Source: Apiospora phragmitis
Lineage: Eukaryota > Ascomycota > Sordariomycetes > Amphisphaeriales > Apiosporaceae
Direction: 5' to 3'
DNA: 64,000 bases
Assembly: GCA_038363925.1 (NCBI GenBank)
Contig: JAQQWL010000006.1
Coordinates: 5,312,501-5,376,500, forward strand
In this document: positions 12,709 to 24,829 of the stretch, one piece after another
Position numbering within the stretch: the stretch's first letter is position 1
Layout: each line of letters begins with the position of its first letter
Notes under the pieces: generated by a model
Told to the model about the DNA's origin: nothing
The model's database searches: none
Seen by the model: only the letters and a program-made list of their open reading frames with translations
Made by a program: the position numbers and the translations under genes

Positions 12709-13305
12709 GCTTGAGGATCGAGGCTTGGTGGTGATTCTGATTTTCCCTCCTTGGTGTTCGTGATGGTGGAAAGGAAGGTCTCAGTGTAAGTGATAATGTT
12801 CCGGAGTACTTCAAAAATAGAGGCCCGCGGGGTTTCGTAGCACCAACCCAATTTTATGCCAGCCGGAGCTGACAAAGGAGTTGCTTTGGCTTTGGCATAT
12901 AGAACGTCTGAGACGTCCTGCCTACTGTGCCCGGACAGGGTGCGTCCCCCCTTTTTCAAGGTGAAACGCCCAACCCACAATCTCCAGTGGCCCGGGCCCC
13001 AGTGGTCCTCCCGAAGGAATCCTCCCACTGAGGGGGCGGTGCTACGCCCATAGCAGGCTTTTTTCCTCTTCTTCTAAACAAAATCAAACAAACACTAAAA
13101 ATAACCAAACCTGAACAACCGAAAACATATAAAAACCGACCTTGCCCTACCAAAAACAAAAAGACAGAAACCGAACGCCAACCATTGTCCTTATCCTTGC
13201 CCTTTTTCTTGTTCTTCTTGTTCTTCTTCTTCACCAGCTCTGCGACCGGAACAGGGACCGGTGGCGGCGGCGGGCGCCCGTGACCACCCCGGTAAGGGGG
13301 GCGAA

Positions 13306-13402
13306 GACAAGAGCAGGAGCCGAAGCCGGAGCAGGAGCAGCAGCAGGAGCAGGAGCAGCAGCAGCAGCAGCGGCGGCGGCGGCGGCGGCGGCGGCCTTCT
13401 CC
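13306..13402. repeat. Imperfect GCAGGA/CAG/CGG trinucleotide repeats
   Basis: About 55 bp of mixed AGCAGG/AGC units runs into about 9 GGC units. Depending on frame it reads as poly-Ala, Ser/Arg or Gly. All frames around it are low-complexity, which argues against treating the long overlapping ORFs as genes. Confidence 0.8.
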
Positions 13403-13774
13403 TTCTTCTCGGCCCGCTTCTCGGCCTCGTCGATATCTTTCTATATGGTATATTGTATTAGCATGAGGACTCTCGTAGAGGGTGGGAAGGGGTAAAGGAA
13501 AGAACAAAGGAGGTCTCAGGACAAACGGGGCTATGAGCTTTTTCTTACATCGTCGAAGATGGCGGTCCAGGCGTCGAATCGCCGGAACCACTGCCGCCGA
13601 AGTAGGTGCCTCTTCAACAGCAGCAACACAAACGCCGCCAACACCCACGGCTTTGGGCTCTTCGACCAGTCCAACCAAGTCGACCACAATGGCATACCAC
13701 TCACGGTGGTATCTGTGGCGGCTGTCGGCGTCGGCCAAGAAATGACCGATACCGTGGTGGTGACAGTCGTTGGG

Positions 13775-13862
13775 AGGCAGAAGGGAGGGAGGAGAGAGGG
13801 AGTGGTGAAGGGAGGGGGGAGAGGGGAGAGAGGGAGGTGGTGAAGGGGGGGAGGAAGGGAGG
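13775..13862. repeat. Purine-rich (GGGAGA) tract
   Basis: An almost pure G/A stretch on the + strand, with repeated GGGAGG and GAGAGGGAG words. No coding meaning was seen. Confidence 0.75.
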
Positions 13863-16133
13863 GTTGCGCAAAAGACGTCAGCCAAACAATGGCTGTAGTA
13901 CTGTATATATGCTGTTAGCATCTGTGTATTATAATAAGAGCATGGAGTTGTGATACTTACAACTCCATTATTGTTGTTACTGTTGCTGCTGATTCTGTGA
14001 ATGATCTAGATGAAGACGATGAGCACACATTGAACGAACCCCTCAAACGTCACAAGAAATGGCACGAAAACTCACAGTTCGTAAAGAAAAGGAGGCAGGA
14101 ATTATCAATCAATCAGCTATATATATGTTAGTATACGACCATGCAGCCACAACGGCACAAACATTCGGGGGATTTTACCTGTTCTCTTGGCGGCCGAAGA
14201 AAAAAAAGAAGAAAGGAAAATCCAACAGGATCCAACTCGTCAAGATAATAGCACCCACGCTCGCTGTGCCCAATATCCAAGTGTGGGGCCCAACGTGTCG
14301 AGGGTTCTTACCTAGGACTAGAGATACGTGGTATCCAATTCTCTATCTACAGATATATCGACAGTACTATGTTTGATTACACTGGAAACGTCTCATGAGA
14401 CTACGATAAGTGTTGGCAAGCAAACCTACAACATCATATTTTCAGATCAGAATTGCTTGGTCGAGTTACAGGCCATATCGTCGAGCTCACTCTATACACC
14501 TCGCTTGTACTTCATGTCGTCGCCAAATTTGGGGTATGGAGACCAGTGGGCGTGCTTGCTTGTTTGATTGCATATCTAGAAAGGCACTGGTCGAGTAAGC
14601 GCGGCCGGTTAAGGTTTCCCCCAGTGGTTAAGATTATATATGCAACGTCGTACTCATTGTTATTGATGTCAGCAATGAATTTTACATTCGCAAGTATTAA
14701 GCCACTGTCAGAAACAAGAAGAGGAGATCATTTAAGGCGTTGCTTTTGAATGTTGACTATGAGATAACTTGCAAATCTCATATATTAATACATCAAATGA
14801 ATCATCCTCAATGTAGCATTAAAAGCTTGAATCAATAATATGAAATGTGGAGGAAGAATATCAATGACATGCTGATACGCAGACGACGTATAAGTGAACT
14901 CACTCTTGATCACCGCCACCTCTTCAGCTCTGGCCACTTCCTCCCTGACCTTTGACCTGCTAGCTGATTGTATCCTGTAGGGCAGGTAGATCTGTGAGTA
15001 CTTGCTAGCATGATATCTAGAGATATGATGAGTGCCCACCCTGCATCTTCTGGTTATGAGGCCGCATCTCTCTCGCCGTGGTGGATGCGGTCACCTTCGG
15101 GGATATGAATTTATATTAAAGCAGTTGAAACGGTATAGTTGTAGACAGAAGCAGTTGCAACACCTCTGGGGCCGCCGAGGCGGGGTAGTTCCGTCTCTTA
15201 ATACAGGACGATATTGTTGGGTGCTAAGACATGTTTCCATGCTGCGTACATCTTGACGGCGCAGTTAATGGGGGGAGAGAATGCTCTTTTCATCCGCGGC
15301 AGAGGTGAGACTACTGTTTAAGTCGATATTGAGAGGGCACCATACTAGGTTATATTAGTAATATTCCATGCCGTATTTATTTCTGTCTGAACAAAAAAGA
15401 ATTCGAGACTCATGATGGCCGAGTCGAAACGGCAAAGGGGAATATAATAACCACCTTGATATGATTCGAGGGGCTAGCAATCTAATCATTAATACTGATG
15501 CTTCGAAGAGTTCTTCCAATAGACTAACTGAAGGATGAAATCTTCTACGAAATGCTACAATTATGTCGAAAGAGAGAGTAGTGGGACCAGCCACGTGTAT
15601 CAACTGGCGCCGGCATGGCGACCTGAGCATACCAGTTATAAAAAGAGATGGAAGCTTTGACGAAAGTTTGCTTCTAGTTTATGAGAAGAACTGGTTTTTT
15701 ACTTGGGGTTTCTGGGAAACGGGTTTCGGGTATCATGTGGTGTATGATTGTGCTGAGTGTTGTAGACAACTCTGACAATGATAAGTTGTCGTCGCTTTCA
15801 TTGTTTCGCATCGCGCTCAAAGCTATTAACATAGGGGTTCCATTGGAAGATACTCTCAACGATCCGTGCACCAAGTGCTTTATGAACAAAATCCCGTTGA
15901 ATTCAGTACCAGAGGTTTTCACTGACACCACCAGCACCATACTGCGCTCGAGGATCAGATACCACTCGCCCCACCCGCGCGTGCTGTAAGCGACTTTTGG
16001 GGTTTATGGCTTCCTGTTCCAGTGTCTCAAGAGGAATGGATATACAGATTACTCCATAGTTACTTATATTCCCTCTTAAAACACCCAGTGTATTTCTCAA
16101 AAGAGTAATACTTACGGCGAGATTCGAAATGTA

Positions 16134-17951
16134 AGCTAAAGCACCCCCTCACGGGCTACCCCGTTATGGGCCACCGCGTTTTACTTTACGAACGCGTTTT
16201 TTCACTATGTATCTTAATTAGAAAACTTTTTAATTTAATTATTACTTTTTATTTTTTAAAGCTATTATTACTTTTATTCTTTTCGCTTATTTTTATTCTT
16301 TATAACAATTCTTTTTTAAATATTTAAAAACATATATAAGCTATTATGCGCGACGTAAAGCTTAAAGTAATTATTTACGAATCCGCTTATAAATAATTAA
16401 CCCCTCGATTATATATTTAACGCCGTTTCGCCGGTATATTTATTAGAAAAAAGTTTAATAAAAATTAATAAGTTTTATTATTACTTTTAAAAAACGAATT
16501 AATATATTAAGCCGTTAGTTAAGTTACGTTAAACTTCGCGTTAATATTAATTAAGTTTAAGTTTATAATTTAATAAATATTAAATACTTTCGAAGCCTCT
16601 TATTTTTTAAAATAATAATAATATACTCGTTTTTTAATTAAAAACGAGTTCGTTAAAACCGTAAAGTCGAAAATAATTAATTATAACCGGGTTAATAAGG
16701 TTATAATAATAAATATTAACGTTTTTTTTTAATAAATTTAATATCGACGAAATAGGTATCAACTAAGGCGTTAATAGTAATTATTAAGTAATTATCGAAG
16801 CTATTAATTATTTAGCTTTTAAAAAAAACGTCGAGAAAAAAGAATAGATTACTACCCTAGAATATGTAGGCTATAATAGGGTACCCCTCTCGCCGCTAAT
16901 TATTTTTAAGGGGGCCGACGTTTAAAGCTAGTAGTTTTTAAATTAAGACGGCTATCTTTAAGATAACTAGCGGTTTAAAGTATCGCTTAAAAGGTGAATT
17001 AATAATATTATACTTTTAAATTAAATTTAATTATAATAATAAATAAGTCGTTTTAATTTATAATAATTATAAATTATATATAAACGATAACTTTTTATAA
17101 ATTATATTATAATTATATAATATAAGTTTTAAATATAAAAGTTTTCGATTTATTAAAAAAGTTTAAGGATAATTTTAAAGAAATATTTAAATATAATTTT
17201 TAAATTAAAACTTATAAAAATAAATATATTAAAAATATACCGCTAGGTTAAAATTAATATATTAATTTTTTTATAATTAAAAATGTTTAAAAACGGCTAA
17301 AACTTATTTATAAAATTATTCGAAACCGTTATTATTAAAATACGTTATTTTAAAAGATATAAAAGTTACCCGGGCACGTTTAAAACTATTAAAAGTAATT
17401 AAAAAAGAATTAATACTTAATTTCTTCGCCGAATTAATTTTAATATTTATTAAAACACTTTTTAATAGTTAAAAATTACGGAATAATAATCGGAAATTAA
17501 TTATTATAAATTTTACTTTTAAAATACGTTTTAATAGCTTTTTATTAAAAAGGTTAATAAAGCTTTAAATTAAAACGCTATTAAAATCGCGCATCTCGAA
17601 ACTTATACCGATTATTTTTAAATTAAACTTAATAAAAAAAACTATAAAAACTTTAAAAAGTAAGAATTATACCGGAATAATAATTTATTCGTATAATTAA
17701 TATACGCCGGGCTAAGCGGAGGTTAAAAGGTAAGGTTATATATAAGGACGAAGTTAGCGACGTCGAAATACTAAGAGAGCCTCGTAACGCTATAAAAGCT
17801 ATAGAAAATAATAGCACGGAGGCGGAAGACTATATTATTATTAAAGATAACGAAAGATAATATATTTACGTTAATTCTAGCCGTAGAAATGGCTTTAATT
17901 ACAGGGGTAAGGGTAGCTCAGTAAAGTGGCCCGTGAGGGGGTGCTTTAGCT
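16134..17951 (+). mobile_element. Element X, copy 2 (complete TIR DNA transposon relic)
   Basis: A perfect terminal inverted repeat of 23 bp begins AGCTAAAGCACCCCCTCAC at 16134 and ends in its complement at 17951, flanked by TA at 16132–16133 and 17952–17953. The length of 1,818 bp and TA duplication suggest the Tc1/mariner superfamily. The interior is RIP-mutated. The last open + strand piece, at about 17698–17860, reads RRLKGKV, then DEVSDVEILREPRNA, and may be a transposase C-terminus; the catalytic domain was not recognised. The opposite-strand copy lies at 5955–9307. Confidence 0.75.
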
Positions 17952-17998
17952 TACGCCCTGAACGTCATCTTCAACAGCTCATGAACTGGAACAAGTGC

Positions 17999-18871
17999 TT
18001 AAGTCGGTGGAAGGTCGCGTTGGGGCGTCAGTACCGAGCATGATCTCGTCTCGCCAAAGCATCGACACTCCCATTTAGATGTTTCTTTGTCCCAGAAGTA
18101 CATGAGATAGATCTCACAGGGCCAAGTACCTCTGCAATCGCAGGCAGTCCTCTGCACCAGGGCTTCGGGGCGTGTCAACTGGGGATTCACCTCCAGGCCT
18201 CGCAAAACCACATCGACAATTTCCTGCAGGCGGAAAGGGATCTGTACATTCCGTGTCTTAGCGCAAACATCGTTGAAGATCGTATCCAGTGCGTTGAGAA
18301 CATGCGGATGGGCGCCCGTCGACACCCCTTCTTTGCTAACAATATCGTGGGCGCCACGGATCTGATCCACAATGGCTTCCGGGAAGGCATCCAGGCGGCC
18401 TTGGTCCTTTACGGTATCACGCACGATCTGGTATTCCACCAAGCGCTCCAACAGGTCCTTCTCTGTCTTTGGGGCGCCTTCACGTGGCACGTAGTAGTCC
18501 TCGCTCTTCCAGTAGTTCAGAAAGGTCAGTGTCTGGTTGGCGAAGTTCTCGCTGAAGTTCTCGCACTCCTTGGCCCTGTTCCTGCTTCTCGCGTTCTTCA
18601 AGGCACCGGATAATAACTCTCTCACTTTCTAGTCCGGTGTGATAGTGGGGAGGTTGGTGGGCTTAGCATAGGGAGCAGTAGTAGCTGGAAAACTATCGCC
18701 GGTTGTCGTGGATGACTGGAATGGGTCCTCCGTGGGAAACTCGGGGACAACTGTGAGTGTGGTACTCGGGACATCTCGAGAGTAGAAGTCCTGAGTGCTG
18801 GGATGATTTCCATGGAGGGTTACAGCCGCTTCAATCCCAGCGAGCATTGCGATGACCTTCGCCACTAGCAT
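17999..18871 (-). pseudogene. Hypothetical protein, copy A of inverted paralogue pair, in-frame TAG
   Basis: From ATG at 18871 the frame runs 80 codons, meets TAG at 18631–18629, then stays open in the same frame for over 200 codons to 17999. The second part (GALKNAR, KECENFSENF, LLERLVEYQIVRDTV, LDTIFNDVCAKT, VDVVLRGLEVN) matches the + strand paralogue at 19677, which has Asp at the stop position. The N-terminus is hydrophobic and followed by a Ser/Thr/Pro-rich stretch, so secretion is possible. A Cys-containing C-terminus (CDCRG, CRCFGETRSC) is present only here. I know no family for it. A single stop without frameshift suggests recent inactivation, possibly a CAG-to-TAG transition. No plausible intron removes the stop. 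Confidence 0.6.
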
Positions 18872-19676
18872 ATCGAACGGGATTGCTGGTGTTCGTGGAG
18901 TAGTTGGTGGCGGTCTGGACGTGGATTAATAGGTAGGGAAAGAATCTCAATCTGCTGTCGCGATAGGACTGGAGTCTTCCAGAAGAGAATGAGATTTTTC
19001 ATGGAATAACTGTGTATGACCTTTTTGTTGCACGACCGAGAGCAACAGATGATACATAAAGTGCTGTCTGAAAGAAAGAATACGTACAATTGAGAGAGCC
19101 GCTCTCCTGCTATATAGGGACAAAAGAAATGGGCGAGTTAGCACGTGAGCCCTGCTAGGGTGCTCTACACCTGCATTTCACGCTGAAGCCTTCAATTTTG
19201 TGTGGCTAATCTGCCTATTTGTCGCCAGGTGCTTATCGCGCGCGCCTGCCATTTTTTGCAGCATGGCCTGAAATTCCAAAACTCCCCTCACTCCCTCCCT
19301 CCTCATATCGACTCTTGCCAGCACCAACATGAAACAGCACCTCGTGTAGTCTCAGTTGATTGAGCTCGAGGGCTACCTAGCCATTGCCCAATGTCAACTT
19401 TGAAAAGGTTTGCGCAGCTTTTGGCACGTATATCCTAGTGTCAATCATAAGTAAACAAGAAGAGCTCGAAAGTTAGCCATAGTAGTGTTCACAAAGCGCA
19501 TGTTATGAGAGCTCCATTGTCATCCACGGCACTCATTCCCGCTTGTCTCGTATTCAGCATGTACATATGATATGACTGCCCTTCACATCCAAACTCCCAC
19601 CAGCTGCTTGACAGCTCTCCAAACACCTATGAACTCAGAACCGATTCTATTCTAGGCTACTCAGCTCGTCACAAAC

Positions 19677-20325
19677 ATGTTTACCGTTGGGTTTCTTGTG
19701 CTAGCTCTAGCAGGAGCTGGCTTGGGTTTGAGACTCTGGGATGCAGTATTCACTCAAGATACTGTGACGTTCACTTCCTTCAAATATGGTCCTCCTGTCA
19801 CGTCACCTGCTTCATCTGCTTTGGCCTCCCCGACCGGTATCGCTGTCCCCACGCCCGACGACAATACCAGGGCGTTCATCGTCGGCGCGCTGGTCAACGA
19901 GAGAGCAGCGAACAAGGCCGAGAACTGCAAGGATGTTGACCAGGACTCTTTCGTCGACAAGACCGTGCGGTTCCTCGGCAACTGGAGACCGGATGGCGGG
20001 GTGCCGGTCCTGGGCAAAACGACGGCCAAGCAGATGCTCGAGCGTCTGGTTCAGTACCAGGATGTCTACCGAATAATGACCTCGGAGTCGCAAGCAGGCT
20101 ATCGAAAGGAAGCCTTCATCACGAAATTCCCGGACAACATCGTCGGAGAAATGACGATAGGGGCATCTTGAGGGGTGGCAATGATCGAATCCTCGACGCA
20201 CTGGATGTCATCTTTGATGATGTATGTGCTGACACGGGGCTGACGTCTCGTATACCCCGGACGGTTCAGGAAACGGTGGATGTCGTTCTGCGTGGGATCT
20301 CGAGTGGTGTTGGGCCCCACCACTA
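19677..20325 (+). pseudogene. Hypothetical protein, copy B of inverted paralogue pair, frameshifted
   Basis: ATG at 19677 opens 164 codons with an N-terminal hydrophobic signal-like stretch (FLVLALAGAGLGLRL), a Ser/Thr/Pro-rich linker and then sequence paralogous to copy A: GALVNER, KAENC, LERLVQYQDVYR, FPDNIVGE. After about 20150 the similarity continues in another frame (RILDALDVIFDDVCADT, then VQETVDVVLRGI) to about 20320, so a frameshift truncates it. The C-terminal Cys-rich part of copy A is not found. The two copies lie head to head, about 800 bp apart, beside the RIP block. Function unknown; a small secreted protein is possible. Confidence 0.55.
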
Positions 20326-20613
20326 GCACACAATTATTACACAACCAAGTGCTAGGGGGGCGGGCGGACGCACCACTTCCTTTCCTCCCTCATCACACAT
20401 CTGAGCTCAACACAATATCAGGTTCGTCACGTTTGATTGCTAGAATACAGGCCTTTTCAGTCCATCCGTGTTGTCTTGGCACCAGTGACACGTAACAAAC
20501 GGCATACAGTCTGGTATCTTAGAACCTGAGATGCCTTATGTACCAAACAAGATAAGGTTGTTCCTTCTCCAGAAGCCTCCATATCTACTCTATCTACATC
20601 TTTGGTTTCCACC

Positions 20614-20755
20614 AGGTGTTGCTCCAGATCATGCTCGTCAAGGGTGCCGCAGTGCCCTACGTCTTTACACTGATCGACGAGCATCTCGTCCGTCTGGTGG
20701 CGATGAAGCTCAAAGACCTCGCCGACAATTCGCGGTCCTCTTACTCGACGAGATG
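20614..20755 (+). pseudogene. Short protein-like fragment, unassigned
   Basis: One frame reads VLLQIMLVKGAAVPYVFTLI followed by DEHLVRLVAMKLKDLADNS, which has the amphipathic composition of a real protein. It is closed on the right by TGA and has no convincing start or splice partner. It may be a remnant of a decayed gene downstream of copy B. No family recognised. Confidence 0.25.
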
Positions 20756-21624
20756 ACCGAGGTATCGGCAGGGTGTTATAGCTCCAGGGACTCAAACACA
20801 CGCTACCCGTAAGCACAAATGGTGTGGATAGCCTGGTGGCACTGGAGAGGGGGAGAGAAAGAGATAATACCCATCTTGGGGCCACAAGCTGCAAGAAGAT
20901 GGCATTGGCCGCAGAGGAGTCAAGGTCACAACTTAGATAGTCACGGGCGAGTCAGCTGGTTCGACGTAGGTTGCTTGGTTGCATTTCATTGTGATCAATT
21001 ATTGTAATCTGAGTAGTTAGAATTGTCTTCTAGATATATGCAATGGCAGGAGCAATTGTAGAGGAGTCAAGCGAATTTGTTTTGAACTTGGACTCGCCGA
21101 TATTGGGAAGCTACAAAGCAATGTTTTGCTGAATCGAAGTTGACGAGAGTACCAAGGAGCTGTTGAGTTGGCAGCCATTGTGTTGCTATCTACTTTTCCT
21201 CGTAGCTACAAACAGCGTCCTCTTGGCGGCGAACAATCAAGTTTGAGAGAACCCGCGAACAATACCAGTCAAATTGGCTCTCGAGGAGATTCCTCCTGGT
21301 ACGAACATTGGTATTGTCTAATCGCGACATCGCCTCATTCGATTCATGCATTGTGAAGCAAAAAGGTCAGTCGAATGTGAGGGATGCTCATTACCTTACG
21401 CAGATACACAAGCTTATTACAGAGGAAGAAACAAATGTCAAACTTGCACCACTTTGGTCCAGATCAAAACATTCCCTAACCACCTCAAGAAAATTACTCC
21501 AGACATCGTCCACATTTCCCACCCACCATCTGCATTCAACAACGTCTGCGCCTTCAACACATTTCTACCAACCTAGAACAACTTGGAGAGATCAATCATT
21601 CGACACCAGAACACGCTTGTGAAC

Positions 21625-22612
21625 ATGGAGCAGAACGCCACAAGTGAAGGCCTCGCCCTTCACCAACCCGACGCTGGTCAACAGGCTAGCATCATGATGA
21701 CCCAGGAGTGGTTCGATAGTGAGTTGCAAGTTTACATGGCGCGTGACGCCTCGTGTCTTCCATACTGACATGAATCATCCAATAGGCATGGTATCGGAAT
21801 TTGCACAGTTCACTAGTGACATTCACCAAGCTCGACAGATCGCGAGAAGGACATTCGTCAAATCCCTGATACAGAAAGCCGGAGTTCAACACGTAACCAG
21901 CATCGTGGCAGACTTGGATTGCGTCTTTGGAATGGAGGTTCAAGCTTTACACAGCGACAAGCAGGCCCTCGAGTCCACAATCCAGGCTCTTAAGCTAGAG
22001 AGTCAGACTTTCCAGGCCGATAAGCAGACTTTCCAGGCACACAAACAGACTCTCCAAGATGAGAAGCAAACCCTTCATAACGAGAACCAAGTCCTTGAGA
22101 CCAATATCCAGAACCTTCAGGTCGCCAACCAGACTCTCCAAGCCGAGAAAGAGAAGATCCAGATGGAGAGCACAGCGCAGCAAGCCCGAACGCAAACACG
22201 GATTGATGCTTTGCAGAATGGACAGCTGAATCTCCAGAGTGATAACGAGGACTTTCAGAAACAGATTCTCGAACTTGTGGGCGAGAATGAAAAGCTGGGG
22301 GCAGATATACAAGCTCTTCAGGCCGATGGCCAGAGTCTTCAGGCAGAGAATCAAGTTCTTCACGTCGAGAACCAAACTCTCGTGACCGACAAACAGTTCC
22401 TCCAAGCCGAGAAGCAAGGTGTACAGGCAGCAAACACCAAGTTGCATGTCGAGAATGAAAGATTGAGAAAGGAACATGCTTCTTCGCCGAATACCGGAAG
22501 GATTCGCAGACGTTCTGAGATGCCCGACCTTACCCGATCCCCATCTCCCGGATATTCACGAAGCTCCAGAGTGATGCGAGCGCCGGGATCTCGTGGAAAA
22601 AGTTGTGTATAG
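21625..22612 (+). CDS. Heptad-repeat coiled-coil protein, unknown function
   Basis: Two exons: 21625–21718 and 21786–22612, with a 67-nt intron (GTGAGT…AATAG). The join is in frame and gives about 306 residues. The start MEQNATSEG was chosen because it splices cleanly. Roughly residues 95–265 are a coiled coil made of 7-residue repeats of the form x-L-Q-x-x-x-Q (TFQADKQ, TFQAHKQ, TLQDEKQ, TLHNENQ, NLQVANQ). The C-terminus is basic, with RIRRRSEMPDLTRSPSPGYS, an SP-rich likely phosphorylated tail. No membrane segment or enzyme motif is seen. An alternative C-terminus might be spliced on (MMSDSEDG… to 22778), but the donor is weak. It belongs to no family I can name. Confidence 0.65.
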
Positions 22613-24829
22613 GCCTATAGCCATGATGTCTGACTCAGAAGATGGCTCTACAAGCCTACGGGGGGGCGCAGAAGTGAGCAAGGTCTTCAGAACGACCAGA
22701 GACAGGCAGTATCCAGATCGGAGAAATCAAAACCCATCGTATAATCTACTGGGCTCTCCGCAATCAAGAGCTCTTTGACACTGTAGGTGACAGACGCATT
22801 TCAAATACTTGTGTCACGGTGGAATTTGCTAACATGGTATTAGGCCAAGGACCGGAATATGATACTCCAGCACGGAGGAGATGGGGTGCGAGCAAGAAGG
22901 GAAGTCTGCGGAAAACGTGTGAAATAAAGTAGCTAGAGGTTTCCTATTGTTTCAGTGGTTCATTTGATGCATCACAGGATGGTTGATGAACTGAGGAATT
23001 TGCAGTACTGTTTGTACAAAAGGGAATTTGGCTGTTGTCCCACTGGAGAGCCTCCTGGTTTACTCCAGCGTAATGCTGTGAAGGAGGATCATAATTAGAG
23101 GAAGTGGAATCAAATATTCTCAGTGCAATGGTTTCGCTTGATTTATTGACAGCTGATCAAGCTGCGAGTGTGGCATGATGGATGATGCGTAACAGTGACA
23201 CGCAAGGAGCAAAACGTACACATGAGTGACCATCCCACGCGATTTTACTACAATAACTGCAACTCTTGCCGCATGGTAGCTTTTTTAAGCGACAGAAAAC
23301 ATGCAAAGTATACAAGTAAATGAGTGCCCCTCCTCTCTGTGAAGGCTGTGGAACGTTCCAGGACCAGCGGCCGTGCTCCAGCATCTCGATGGCAAGTGTC
23401 ACAACCCAAGTATTTTCGCAGCTTTCAAAACATTTCACCCAACTATTGCTCGTTCGTCTATGGACACACAAATAGGACGAGCCCAAAGAAAACTCACATG
23501 TGCGTAAAAAGAAAATAGGAAAAAAACTAGCTCGCGAATACAAGACTAGAGACGGGGAACCAACCGGGCTAGATCTTTCGACCGAAGAAAAAGAGTTGCG
23601 ATGCCCCAGATTTCCCCGCGATGAACCGAAACCCGATATCCCAAAGTGAAAAAATACGAAGCCCCCCCCCCCGACAGACGAGAACAAAGGCAGACGAAGA
23701 GGGGACCCTGATTTTACCTGAGAAGGGAGCAACGCCAATCAGCATTTGCCGATCCACGGTTGGATGATAGGGCGAAGTTTGCCGATCTTTGGCTGTGGCG
23801 GAATCTGTAAGCTTGTACGGCGGTTAGCAGCGCTACCCCTGGATCCGGGGCTCGAGATTCGTCTGATGTATATAGCTTGGGTAGGGGCGCCCCGAGTCCC
23901 AACCCCGGATTGTAAGCCTAGACGACCAAAGCGGTCAACGTCTGATTAAGCACCACCTTATCGGCAAGATCAAGAGACTTCTGGTAAGTTCCAGGAGCAT
24001 TGTTTTTTTGTTGTATTGGCGACGTTTCAGCTGGTCAATCCAGTTGGCAGATTCAATCGGATGCCTGCTACAGAGGGGGAGTGAGTGGGTAAACTCCAAG
24101 ATGAAGGGAAGGATGGAGGGGAGGGACGGGTTGTCGTCGTTGAGCGACTCATTCTCGTTCAAGCAAACGATTGCAAGCTGCACCGGCAATATGTCGTCAT
24201 CGTCATGACACATGATGTGTCTTAGTCTGAGCCGACAGCTTGTCGGGCACGCGGGCATGACCATGTCGCGTTCCGTTGGGGGTCGTCATCGGGTCCTGCT
24301 GTGTAAGGCCCGGTGCGGGTGGCCGATGAAACGACGACCCACTTCCCTAAGGCATCACAGATCGGACGGTGAAGTCATGGCCACACTGCTCGGAAAAGCC
24401 TGTTGCTGATCGGCGAGAGAGAGAAACGCAGATTGCGCAGGGTCTCTCCCGTGGCTCACGGACTCGAGGGAGTCGTTAGCCTTGCCTGGAGAGGCAAGGG
24501 GCCGGGTCTCTCCATGTTCCAGAATGACGAAAGCCGCAGCTGCCGCCGCTGTTTGCGTTTGGGTGTGTGTTACTGTTATATATTCTCAGTCAGGATCCGT
24601 CATTTTCGATAAACACAGAAATGGATATTTATTATTAAATCTTGGAAGTCAACCCTTTCCGTTTTCTTTTTCTTTTATTCCCCCACTTGGCTCAACCCAA
24701 ATCCCATCGTCCAGCGAACGTGGTTTGCGGAATAAGAGACACGCACGACAGAACAAATAACATCTACCTAGCCCCCCATCACCAACGCCACCATCCACAT
24801 CACCACCCCGCCAGTCCCCGCGCGCCATC
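22613..24829. other. Intergenic, no supported gene
   Basis: Short frames on both strands lack domains and overlap each other. The longest (193 codons, minus, 23157–23738) is Ser/Cys-rich and runs over a poly-C tract at 23662–23674, so I do not accept it. The last 250 bp, with pyrimidine-rich and CACCA-rich sequence, is probably the promoter and 5' leader of the aquaporin gene. Confidence 0.5.

Larger units (their letters stand above)
9308..16133. other. Gene-poor, non-RIP interval between inverted X copies
   Basis: Base composition turns abruptly normal at 9308 and AT-rich again at about 16200, exactly at the X termini. Many short frames exist on both strands (up to 156 codons at 10496–10966 on +, 321 low-complexity codons on - at 12956–13921). 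None shows a recognisable domain, consistent codon use or a multi-exon continuation. Parts look like non-coding or long-decayed sequence. Subfeatures are listed separately: a diverged repeat, a poly-T tract, trinucleotide repeats and a purine tract. No rRNA, tRNA or transposase was recognised in it. Confidence 0.6.

Noticed and set aside
12956..13921. 321-codon minus ORF over the trinucleotide repeats
   Set aside because: Pro/Arg/Lys/Cys low-complexity runs from simple repeats; no domain and no splice partners.
9308..16133. Starship-type or Helitron cargo
   Set aside because: No tyrosine recombinase (DUF3435), Rep/helicase or cargo genes were found; only the flanking X copies are seen.
23157..23738. 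193-codon minus ORF
   Set aside because: Ser/Cys-rich, crosses a poly-C tract, no domain; judged a chance frame.
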